Shown piece by piece: positions 18,034 through 26,195 of a stretch of DNA of 36,984 bases (position 1 is the first letter of the stretch; the number at the start of each line of letters is the position of its first letter). This DNA is from an uncultured Gammaproteobacteria bacterium (lineage in GTDB: Bacteria; Pseudomonadota; Gammaproteobacteria; GCA-002705445; GCA-002716945): positions 1-36,984 of the forward strand of contig CAJWVG010000009.1 of assembly GCA_913048065.1 (NCBI GenBank), read 5' to 3'. The notes beneath the pieces are model-generated. The model did not search any database. It was given only the letters and a program-made list of their open reading frames with translations, and was not told the DNA's origin. Made by a program: the position numbers and the translations under genes.

Positions 18034-18939
18034 CTAGCCTATATATTCTTCAATTTGTTTATTATAGAACGCTCTAATTTGATTTACTAAAGAATCAGAA
18101 TTAGTAGATTCTAATTTTCTTCCCTCTAATTCTGAAACTGGAATAATTCCTGCAAATGTTCCTGTTACAAAAGCTTCATTACAGTTTTTAATATCATCGA
18201 ATGTAAAATCAGTTTCAGAGCACATTATATCATTTTGATTACATACTAAAATAGCTTTTCCTCTTGTAATACCATTTAAACAATATTGACCTGTAGAAGT
18301 AAGTACCCTATCATTTTTAATGAAAAAAAGATTTGTGGAGTTGCATGTACTGACATTACCATTTATATCATTCATAATACCTTCGTCATATCCGAGTTTA
18401 TTAGCCTCAATACTAGCTAAAATACAATTTAGCTTGCTTAGAGTATTGTAATGAGGGCTTAATATACTTTCATTTGGTCTAATATTGGGGACTCTGCCAA
18501 TACTTACCCCATTGGTATAAGTGTTTGGATTGGTTTTTTTATATTCAGGAATAATCACCATATTAATAGGTCCAACATTCGCATTAGGATTCTGGTATGG
18601 AGTTATCTTATCTCCTCTAGAAATGACTAATCGAATATGTATATTGTTATCCATTTTATTTTTATCTAATACTTTATTTATTTCATTTATTATTTCTTGT
18701 TTCGAAAAAGGAATATCCAACGAAATACCTTGTGCGCTTGCGAACAATCTATCAAGATGATCTTCAATAAAAACAAGAAAAGATTTATGAAGTCTTATTC
18801 CTTCCCAAACACCATCTCCTAGCAAGAATCCACTATCAAAAACAGAAATTTTTGCTTCATTTCTATGAAACAATTCTCCATTGATATTAATAAAAATATC
18901 CTTGTTTTTTGGATTCGATATGTATGAATGACTGCTCAT
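18034..18939 (-). CDS. Class IV PLP-dependent (branched-chain/D-amino-acid) aminotransferase
   Basis: 'AKISVFDSGFLLGDGVWEGIRLHKSFLVFIEDHLDRLFASAQ', 'NTLSKLNCILASIEANKLGYDEGIMNDINGNVSTCNSTNLFFIK', 'GITRGK'. The ATG at 18939 is chosen because the longer GTG start lies inside the tRNA. Confidence 0.88.
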   Translation of the reverse strand: MSSHSYISNPKNKDIFININGELFHRNEAKISVFDSGFLLGDGVWEGIRLHKSFLVFIEDHLDRLFASAQGISLDIPFSKQEIINEINKVLDKNKMDNNIHIRLVISRGDKITPYQNPNANVGPINMVIIPEYKKTNPNTYTNGVSIGRVPNIRPNESILSPHYNTLSKLNCILASIEANKLGYDEGIMNDINGNVSTCNSTNLFFIKNDRVLTSTGQYCLNGITRGKAILVCNQNDIMCSETDFTFDDIKNCNEAFVTGTFAGIIPVSELEGRKLESTNSDSLVNQIRAFYNKQIEEYIG

Positions 18940-18942
18940 GTG

Positions 18943-19016
18943 TGGGCCCACAGGGACTTGAACCCCGAACCTGCGGATTATGAGTCCGTTGCTCTAACCA
19001 ATTGAGCTATGGGCCC
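18943..19016 (-). tRNA. tRNA with anticodon CAT (elongator Met or Ile2)
   Basis: Minus strand: GGGCCCATAGCTCAATTGGTTAGAGCAACGGACTCATAATCCGCAGGTTCGGGGTTCAAGTCCCTGTGGGCCCA. 7-bp acceptor stem GGGCCCA/TGGGCCC, D, anticodon (loop CTCATAA) and T arms; CCA not encoded. Confidence 0.93.
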
Positions 19017-19087
19017 CCTTTTTTATAAAAAGTAAAATAATATAGTAAATCTAGTTTTTCTATAAATATCTTTATATAATTTAGCTC

Positions 19088-19933
19088 ATGAATAGCATTA
19101 ATATAGGAATTATTGGTTTAGGCTATGTTGGTAAGGCATGTGAATCTATATTTAGTAACTTTTTCAATACATATACATTTGATATTAATGGCAGTGGTTC
19201 TGAAAATTCACTAAAAACATTAGTAGGTAAGGTGGACATCTTATTCATATGTGTACCTACTCCAATGAATGCTGACGGTTCATGTAATTTAGAGATTGTT
19301 GAAACAGTTTTAACTGATATTAATGATTGTAAGAATAGTATTTGTATCATTAAATCAACCATTACTCCAGGTTCTTCTACATATTTTGAAAAGAAATTTA
19401 AAAATCTCAAAATCTATTTTAATCCTGAATTTCTCACAGAAGCTAATTTCATCGAAGATTTTAAGAATCAAACTCAAATTATAATTGGATCATCAGATAA
19501 GAACTTTAATTTGATTGAAAAGATATATCAACTGTCCCTGCCTAATGCTAAAATTATTAAATGTAATTTTGAAGAGGCTGAGATGGTTAAATATTTCATC
19601 AATACTTTTCTTGCTGTCAAAGTAAGTTATGCAAATGAATTATTTAATCTTTGTAATAAGATGAATATTGACTATAAAAAAGTATCCGAAATAGCACAAC
19701 ATGATGACAGGTTAGGGAGTTCACATTTTAAAGTTCCTGGGCCAGATGGCAAATTTGGTTTTGGAGGATCTTGTTTCCCAAAAGATATAAATTCTCTTAT
19801 TGATATTTTTAATAAAAAAGGAGTAAAGTCTTATGTCTTAAAAGCTGCTTGGGATAGGAATACTAATGAAGATAGAATAAATAGAGATTGGGAGCAGTTA
19901 ATAGGAAGAGCCGTGGTTAAAAATGATGAATAA
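19088..19933 (+). CDS. Short UDP-glucose/GDP-mannose dehydrogenase-family protein lacking the C-terminal UDP-binding domain
   Basis: 'IGIIGLGYVGKA', 'CVPTPMNADGS', 'STITPGS', 'NPEFLTEANFIEDF', 'EAEMVKYFINTFLAVKVSYANEL', catalytic Cys 'GFGGSCFPKDI'. Only 281 aa. Confidence 0.82.
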   Translation: MNSINIGIIGLGYVGKACESIFSNFFNTYTFDINGSGSENSLKTLVGKVDILFICVPTPMNADGSCNLEIVETVLTDINDCKNSICIIKSTITPGSSTYFEKKFKNLKIYFNPEFLTEANFIEDFKNQTQIIIGSSDKNFNLIEKIYQLSLPNAKIIKCNFEEAEMVKYFINTFLAVKVSYANELFNLCNKMNIDYKKVSEIAQHDDRLGSSHFKVPGPDGKFGFGGSCFPKDINSLIDIFNKKGVKSYVLKAAWDRNTNEDRINRDWEQLIGRAVVKNDE

Positions 19934-20390
19934 AAAATATAGAATTTTATGGCTAACAGGCCAACCTGGATCAGGTAAAACAACGCTATCTAATGCGATT
20001 ATAAAAATAATATCTAATAATGAAAAGTTTGCTAACATCAAAACCATGCAAATTGATGGAGATGATCTTAGAGATTTAACAGATAATAAAGACTATTCTG
20101 AAAAAGGAAGAAGAGAAAATATTAGTTTGAGCCAAAAGATTGCTTTCTTTTGTCAAAATAAAGGATACTTTGTCATTGTTTCACTTGTTGCCCCATATCT
20201 TGATTTGAGAGAAAGTTTTAAAAAGAAAACTGAAGTTTGTGAAGTATATTTACATACAACAGAAAATAGAGGAAAGGAAAAATATTTTTCATCTGATTAT
20301 GAAAAACCTTTAGACAATTTCCTGAACTTGGATACAACCAACAAAACAATCGAGGATACGGCGAATGAGATACTCTCTTTTTATTGGTAG
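19923..20390 (+). CDS. Adenylylsulfate-kinase-like (CysC-like) small-molecule kinase
   Basis: Walker A 'LWLTGQPGSGKTTLS', 'IDGDDLRDLT', 'YSEKGRRENI', 'VSLVAPYLDLRESF'. Confidence 0.75.
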   Translation: MMNKKYRILWLTGQPGSGKTTLSNAIIKIISNNEKFANIKTMQIDGDDLRDLTDNKDYSEKGRRENISLSQKIAFFCQNKGYFVIVSLVAPYLDLRESFKKKTEVCEVYLHTTENRGKEKYFSSDYEKPLDNFLNLDTTNKTIEDTANEILSFYW

Positions 20391-20703
20391 ATGGCAACCA
20401 TGGCATGATGGCCATCGATGGCTTATCGATCAACAATTAAATAAAGGCAAAAAGGTATGCATTGCGATAAGAGACATGCCAAAAGATAAAAATAACCCTT
20501 TCTCCCCAAATGAAATTAAAGAAAATCTCGAAAATGAATTGAGTAGTTTAATTCAAAATGGTTCCGTGAAAGTAATTGTCATACCTGATATAGAATCTGT
20601 AAATTATGGAAGAGGTGTAGGTTATGATATTATTGAACACGTACCTCCAGAAAAAATAAAAAGAATATCTGCAACTAAGATTAGGGAAAAGATGAATGCT
20701 TGA
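20365..20703 (+). CDS. Small HxGH-type nucleotidyltransferase
   Basis: 'SLFIGRWQPWHDGHRWLIDQQL' (HxGH) and C-terminal 'RISATKIREKM' (SxTxxR). 112 aa; overlaps the kinase ORF by 26 bp. Confidence 0.8.
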   Translation: MRYSLFIGRWQPWHDGHRWLIDQQLNKGKKVCIAIRDMPKDKNNPFSPNEIKENLENELSSLIQNGSVKVIVIPDIESVNYGRGVGYDIIEHVPPEKIKRISATKIREKMNA

Positions 20704-21661
20704 AACACGATTATATGATCTTCTATTTATAAATTTACGACTAAAATTCAAAGTCCTAGTCAAGATATTTTGTGGAGCATTTTTTATCATTGCCATACTT
20801 ACTTTTTTTCTAGATCAACGATACACAAGTACTTTATCTGTTATGCCAAATCAATCGGAGAGCAGTATGTCATCATTAGGAATGTTAGTACAAGATTTTG
20901 CGATTGATGGAGGTGGTGGTAACTTTCCTATATCCGAAATTGCTAGCTCTAACTCTATATTAGATAAAATTTATAATACATCTTTTGATTCAAATGTTAA
21001 TCAAGGTAAAATAAATTTAGCAGATTTATTAGGTACAAATAAAACTACATTTATAAGTAAGATCATGGGAATTATTACCAATAAAGATATTAACAACCCA
21101 GATATGTTAAAATATTCAACAATTAAAAAATTTAAAGAAAGACTCAATATTAAATATGATAGAAAAACTAATATAACCTCAATATCGGTAACCGTGGAAG
21201 ATCCTTTAGCCTCCAAACAGATTGCTGATCTATTTTATTATGAAATATCTTCTTTTATAAATAAAACAATTAATGATTCAGGAAAGATGAAACAAAATTT
21301 TCTCAATGAGAGAATTCAATCTATCGAAACTGAATTAGTCAAAAATGAAAAAATTCTTGAAGATTTTTTAAGTGAAAATAAGTCAATAAATCAGTCACCT
21401 AAATTATTACAAGAACTGACAAGACTTCAAAGAGAAGTAACTTTAAAAGAAACTGCTTACCTATTATTAAAGAAGGAGTTAGAAATTGCAAGGATAGATG
21501 AAGTGAAAAGAACTTTAAAACTCATAGTCATTGAAAAACCTGATATTCCTGTAGTCAAAAGTTATCCCTCAAGACTTAGTCTTAGTCTATCAATAGCATT
21601 TTTCCTTACAATATCTTTTTTCTTTTATATAATAATTAGGGATACTAAAAAAGCTTTATAA
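20696..21661 (+). CDS. Wzz/GumC-like chain-length determinant protein without kinase domain
   Basis: Two flanking transmembrane segments, coiled-coil central region, C-terminal 'IEKPDIPVVKSYPSRLSLSLSIAFFLTISFFFYII'. Confidence 0.8.
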   Translation: MLETRLYDLLFINLRLKFKVLVKIFCGAFFIIAILTFFLDQRYTSTLSVMPNQSESSMSSLGMLVQDFAIDGGGGNFPISEIASSNSILDKIYNTSFDSNVNQGKINLADLLGTNKTTFISKIMGIITNKDINNPDMLKYSTIKKFKERLNIKYDRKTNITSISVTVEDPLASKQIADLFYYEISSFINKTINDSGKMKQNFLNERIQSIETELVKNEKILEDFLSENKSINQSPKLLQELTRLQREVTLKETAYLLLKKELEIARIDEVKRTLKLIVIEKPDIPVVKSYPSRLSLSLSIAFFLTISFFFYIIIRDTKKAL

Positions 21662-21674
21662 TTTTAGACCTTCA

Positions 21675-22718
21675 ATGAATAATAAAACCAAATATAAAAA
21701 AAATATTATTAAATCTGATGAAAGAGTAATTGATGTTCTTAATAAGCTAGATCTTCTAGATATTAAAACTTTATTAGTAAATCATAATAGCCGGTATTTA
21801 GGTAGTATAACAGACGGTGATATTAGAAGAGGACTTTTGAAAAATTTTGCCTTAGAAGATCCTATTAAAAATTTCACAAATAAAAATTCCAGAATCGTTA
21901 ATTATAGTGATTATATAAGTAAAAATTATAACAATATAGCTGGGCTAGATCTAATACCGGTAATAAAATCGGGTAAAATTTTTGATTTGATTATAAATGA
22001 AAAATTTGATCATTCTTCAGATTATCAAGCAAGTATTGAAGAGTTATGTGAGGTAGTTATTATGGCAGGTGGAAAAGGCACTAGAATGCAACCCTTAACT
22101 AACCTAATCCCTAAACCTCTTATACCCTATAAAGACAAAACCTTAATTGAGCATGTTATGCATAATTTTACGAAGTTTCAGAAAAGTGATTTCATTGTAT
22201 CTGTAAATTATAAAGCTGATCTAATAATAGATCATTTGTCTAAAAATGAAGCTATATCTGTTAAAAAATATTTATATGAAGATTTTCCGATGGGTACTAT
22301 TGGTGCAGTGCATCAATTAGAAAATGAGGTTGACAAACCTATTTTCATTTGTAATTGCGATTCGTTAATTAATATAAATTTTCATAATATGTATGAGTTT
22401 CACAATAAAAATAATTTTGATTTTACTATAGCTGCATGTAAAGATATTATTGATATACCATATGGAGTTTGTGCTATAAATGAAGATTTTAGCCTTGCAA
22501 GCATGACCGAAAAACCTCAGATAAATCATTTGGTTAATTCTGGTCTTTATCTTATGAATACTAATGTATTAAAATTAATTCCTAAAGATAAAAAATATAA
22601 TGCAACAGATTTGATTAGTGATTGTTCCAATCATGGTCTGTCAGTAGGTGTTTATCCGTTTAGTAAGGAATCATGGCTTGATATTGGTTTATTGAGCGAC
22701 TACTTAGCAATATTATAA
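21675..22718 (+). CDS. CBS-domain + sugar-1-phosphate nucleotidyltransferase (PtmE-like, glucosamine-1-P guanylyltransferase candidate)
   Basis: N-terminal CBS-like 'YLGSITDGDIRRGLL', then 'VVIMAGGKGTRMQPLTNLIPKPLIPYKDKTLIEHVM', 'FICNCDSL', 'TEKPQINHLVNSGLYLMN'. Confidence 0.83.
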   Translation: MNNKTKYKKNIIKSDERVIDVLNKLDLLDIKTLLVNHNSRYLGSITDGDIRRGLLKNFALEDPIKNFTNKNSRIVNYSDYISKNYNNIAGLDLIPVIKSGKIFDLIINEKFDHSSDYQASIEELCEVVIMAGGKGTRMQPLTNLIPKPLIPYKDKTLIEHVMHNFTKFQKSDFIVSVNYKADLIIDHLSKNEAISVKKYLYEDFPMGTIGAVHQLENEVDKPIFICNCDSLININFHNMYEFHNKNNFDFTIAACKDIIDIPYGVCAINEDFSLASMTEKPQINHLVNSGLYLMNTNVLKLIPKDKKYNATDLISDCSNHGLSVGVYPFSKESWLDIGLLSDYLAIL

Positions 22719-22727
22719 GTATCAATA

Positions 22728-23882
22728 ATGAGTTTTTTATCTCAATTAATTCTTCTATTAATTATCGTTTCTCTTGGATTTAACTATAGCATTATACCAG
22801 GTTATATCTATTTATCTAATATTATATCTGCTATTATTTCATTGATTCTTTTTTCTCAGTTAAAAGTTTCCCAGATTATTGACGAAAGAAGAAATATCAC
22901 AGTATTAGCATTTCTTATATTTTATATTTTATTGAACCTTAGTTCATTTGAAGGAATAAAATGGATTTATTTATTTATAATGTATTATTCATTTTCAATT
23001 TACTTTAGGTATTTAAATCCTTCCATCAATCATATTCTATCGGCGTATTTAATAGGAATTTTTTTGGGAACTATTTTTTCATTTCAATTTGTTGATATTT
23101 CGTTATTAGGTTATAATGTTCTGTCTAATGAATCTAGAGGTTCAATTGATGCTCTTGGTGGATTTAATACTTTTGGTCTTTTAGCAGCAATTGCAATAAT
23201 AATTGCAATTCATTTTCAAAATATATATAAAAACATCACTATAAGAATACTGCTATGTATTCCAATTATTTTTTTATTGTATGCGGAGATTTCCACTTTA
23301 TCGAGAGGTGGATTCTTAACAATGATAGCGGCTTTATTTTTTTATAATTTGTTTAATAATTCAATTAAAGTTTTTTTTGGATTCATGCTAGTAGCACTTG
23401 TAGCAATATCTTTAATTTCACAGACTATTGATATTAGAAATTTATTAGATAGATATCTTTTTTATGATGATTTGACAGGAAGTGGAAGGACAGAATTATG
23501 GGCATATGTTTTAAGCATAATGAATAATCCTATAAATATACTTTTTGGGTACGGAGCAGGACCATTAAATATTGATACTAACGTTATGACTGGATCATCT
23601 ATAGCAATATATGCTGAGAGCGCTCATAATACATACTTAGAAATCTTTTATCAGTTTGGTATTCTTGGACTTTCTTTTTTTCTGATATTCCTTTTCAATA
23701 TATCAACCTCTTTGGAAAAAATCAAAGACAGTAAAGATAAAATGATATTAAAAACTATCTTTTTTGCACTTTTATGTAGTATGTTTTTTGACTCATACTT
23801 TTTTTCATTGCAGGTAGCTGCAGTTTTTTCTCTTTTTTATGCAACATTTAATTATGGCGGGTTAGATGAAAAATTTATCTAA
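22728..23882 (+). CDS. O-antigen polymerase/ligase-like (Wzy) membrane protein
   Basis: Polytopic; Wzy_C-like 'LSRGGFLTMIAALFF', 'GSGRTELWAYVLSIMNNPINILFGYGAGPLN...SAHNTYLEIFYQFGILGLSFF'. Confidence 0.8.
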   Translation: MSFLSQLILLLIIVSLGFNYSIIPGYIYLSNIISAIISLILFSQLKVSQIIDERRNITVLAFLIFYILLNLSSFEGIKWIYLFIMYYSFSIYFRYLNPSINHILSAYLIGIFLGTIFSFQFVDISLLGYNVLSNESRGSIDALGGFNTFGLLAAIAIIIAIHFQNIYKNITIRILLCIPIIFLLYAEISTLSRGGFLTMIAALFFYNLFNNSIKVFFGFMLVALVAISLISQTIDIRNLLDRYLFYDDLTGSGRTELWAYVLSIMNNPINILFGYGAGPLNIDTNVMTGSSIAIYAESAHNTYLEIFYQFGILGLSFFLIFLFNISTSLEKIKDSKDKMILKTIFFALLCSMFFDSYFFSLQVAAVFSLFYATFNYGGLDEKFI

Positions 23883-25086
23883 ATTAACATTTTACACAAT
23901 TTTAATTAGAGTTATTAACCTATCCCTAAGACTATCCTTAATAGTGATTCTAGGAAAGTTTTATTCATTAGAATTTGTTGGAATCTATGGCTTAATTTTA
24001 GCTTTAGTGGGTATTTGTGTACAAATGATACCATTTGAATTTTATAGTTATACTACTTTAGAAATATTAGAAAAAAATGAAATGAGCACTAATAAAGTGT
24101 TAGCAAATCATTTCTTTTTTATTTTTTTAATGGGCTGTATTTGTTCCCCAATTTTTTATGCTACCTATGGATACTTCAGTTTAGATTACAGCTTATTTTT
24201 TTATATATCTTTTGTGCTCGTTTTTGAAATTTTAGCCAGAGAGCTGTCTAGAGTATTAGTTGCATTAGAGCATCCAATAGCTACATATATTATAGCTTCA
24301 ATTCATTCATCTCTGTGGATTTTTGTTATAATCATTGGTTTATTTCAAGACAAACTTTTTTCAATAGAAGAAGTATTAGTGCTATGGGGATCTTCTGGAA
24401 TTATTGCCGCTATTACGGGTTTATATTTTGTTAAACAGAAGGTATCTGATAAAATTTTTCACTTTAACTTTCTTTCAATAGATTGGATTAAAAATGGAAT
24501 ATTTTTCACTTTCCCTCTTTTGATTGGTAGCTTAAGTCATGCAATGAACCAATACGTAGGAAGATTTTTTTTAGGTAACAATATATCTTTAAGCGATATT
24601 AGTGTATTCACAATTTATTTTCAAATATCTGCACTGGTATTAATTACAGTTGAAGTTTTACAAAATATTTATATCCCGACTTATGTTAGAAATAATTCAA
24701 TGAAAAAAAGTAATAATAATTATGAATATGCGATGCTTATTATTATAGCTTTTATAGCACTAATTATTACGTTTCTCCAGGAGCGGATTTTTATATTTAT
24801 AAACCCTGAACTACTAAATGATTTAGATACTATGCATATGCTATTGTTAGCAATGTCAGCGCTATCTTTCGCTGCGGTTTTAAGAAACAGACTTTATGTT
24901 AAGCGATTAAAGTACAAGATCATGTACTCTTATTTTATTGCTATGATTGTGTCATTGATAGGTAATTCTGTGTTTGTGCCTAGGTATGGAGCTTATGGAT
25001 CTGCCAGTACAATGTTTATTTCAGGCCTATTTTTGTGCCTATCTATATACTTATTTGATAAATTTAATAGACCTAAAATAGTATGA
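23866..25086 (+). CDS. Polysaccharide flippase (Wzx/PST-like)
   Basis: Polytopic, 406 aa; position between Wzy and GTs; C-terminal 'FVPRYGAYGSASTMFISGLFLCLSIYLF' typical of Wzx. Confidence 0.78.
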   Translation: MKNLSKLTFYTILIRVINLSLRLSLIVILGKFYSLEFVGIYGLILALVGICVQMIPFEFYSYTTLEILEKNEMSTNKVLANHFFFIFLMGCICSPIFYATYGYFSLDYSLFFYISFVLVFEILARELSRVLVALEHPIATYIIASIHSSLWIFVIIIGLFQDKLFSIEEVLVLWGSSGIIAAITGLYFVKQKVSDKIFHFNFLSIDWIKNGIFFTFPLLIGSLSHAMNQYVGRFFLGNNISLSDISVFTIYFQISALVLITVEVLQNIYIPTYVRNNSMKKSNNNYEYAMLIIIAFIALIITFLQERIFIFINPELLNDLDTMHMLLLAMSALSFAAVLRNRLYVKRLKYKIMYSYFIAMIVSLIGNSVFVPRYGAYGSASTMFISGLFLCLSIYLFDKFNRPKIV

Positions 25087-26195
25087 ATAATAAGTATCTA
25101 CATTTATTTATTTATTTAGAAAATAAAAGTGATGACAAGTATTTTGGTATCAAAAAACAATTATCTGATCAATCACATCTTTTAGAAAATATTGTATTAA
25201 CTGATAAATCTCAGACTATTTTTAATAAGGTTGAATATAGTAGCAGGAAGCTCTTACGTGAATTTTTTTATAAAGATGTTTTTAAGGAACTTGAAACAAA
25301 AATAATATCTAGAATAGAAAGCAATAAAAACAGTCGTCATATATTCATTTATACTCTTGATGAAGGTGTATGGTCTGAGTTTATCAGATTTCTGATAAAA
25401 AAATATAACATTAATGATGTAAAGTTTATAAATGTTCAACATGGCTTTCTGCTCAATTACAAAAAGAATTCTTTAAGAACAAAAATTATTAAGCTAATAA
25501 ATAATTTTTATATCACTTTTTTTGGATTTCCAAAGTTTGGAATTGGACCATTTCATGGGCCTTTTGACCATTATTTATTATTTCATGATGAACAAAGAAA
25601 ACTTGTAATTCCTAGTGCAAAAAGTATATCATGTCCAAATCTAATTTATAGATCTTTTATTGATAAATTTCTAGAGATTAACAAAAGCAATTACGATAAA
25701 AAATCAGTATTGATTGCTTTACAATATTTTGTAAAATTTGGTTCTACTTCAGTTGAAATGCTTGATTTCGAAAAGACACTATTAAGCATAAAACCATTAA
25801 TAAAAACATTAAACATTAATTTTAAATATAAAGTTTTTTTAAGAAGACATCCGAATATGGATAAAAATGAATTTTCTAAAATATTGTCAAAAGTAAATCT
25901 AAAAAAATATATTATTGTAGATACACTCCCTATTAATGAAAGTATTTATAGGTCTCCAGTAATTTTTTCATTGTTTTCTACCACACTTTTTGAAGCTAAG
26001 TTAGTAGGTAGGACACCAGTTGTAATTGATAATAAATCTTTTAATATGAATCTTTTTCCAATAAAATTTCAAAGTATAAATTTAGATAAAGATATTAATC
26101 AACAATTAGAGAAAATCTTAAATACTCACCAAGTCATTAGAAATTATAATGATGAAATTAATTGGAAAGAAATCGTAGAGCATTATTTTGACTAA
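25083..26195 (+). CDS. Candidate nonulosonic-acid (sialyl/legionaminyl) transferase, GT-B-like
   Basis: Motifs in sialyltransferase order: 'YTLDEGVW' (D/E-D/E-G, residues 93-95), 'FLRRHPNMDKNEF' (HP, residues 256-257), 'SLFSTTLFEA' (S/T motif). 'VQHGFLL' also present. Confidence 0.5.
   Translation: MNNKYLHLFIYLENKSDDKYFGIKKQLSDQSHLLENIVLTDKSQTIFNKVEYSSRKLLREFFYKDVFKELETKIISRIESNKNSRHIFIYTLDEGVWSEFIRFLIKKYNINDVKFINVQHGFLLNYKKNSLRTKIIKLINNFYITFFGFPKFGIGPFHGPFDHYLLFHDEQRKLVIPSAKSISCPNLIYRSFIDKFLEINKSNYDKKSVLIALQYFVKFGSTSVEMLDFEKTLLSIKPLIKTLNINFKYKVFLRRHPNMDKNEFSKILSKVNLKKYIIVDTLPINESIYRSPVIFSLFSTTLFEAKLVGRTPVVIDNKSFNMNLFPIKFQSINLDKDINQQLEKILNTHQVIRNYNDEINWKEIVEHYFD

Noticed and set aside
18940-18951. 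GTG start of the aminotransferase ORF as listed in the ORF track
   Set aside because: Falls in the tRNA acceptor stem; the ATG at 18939 gives a family-consistent N-terminus.
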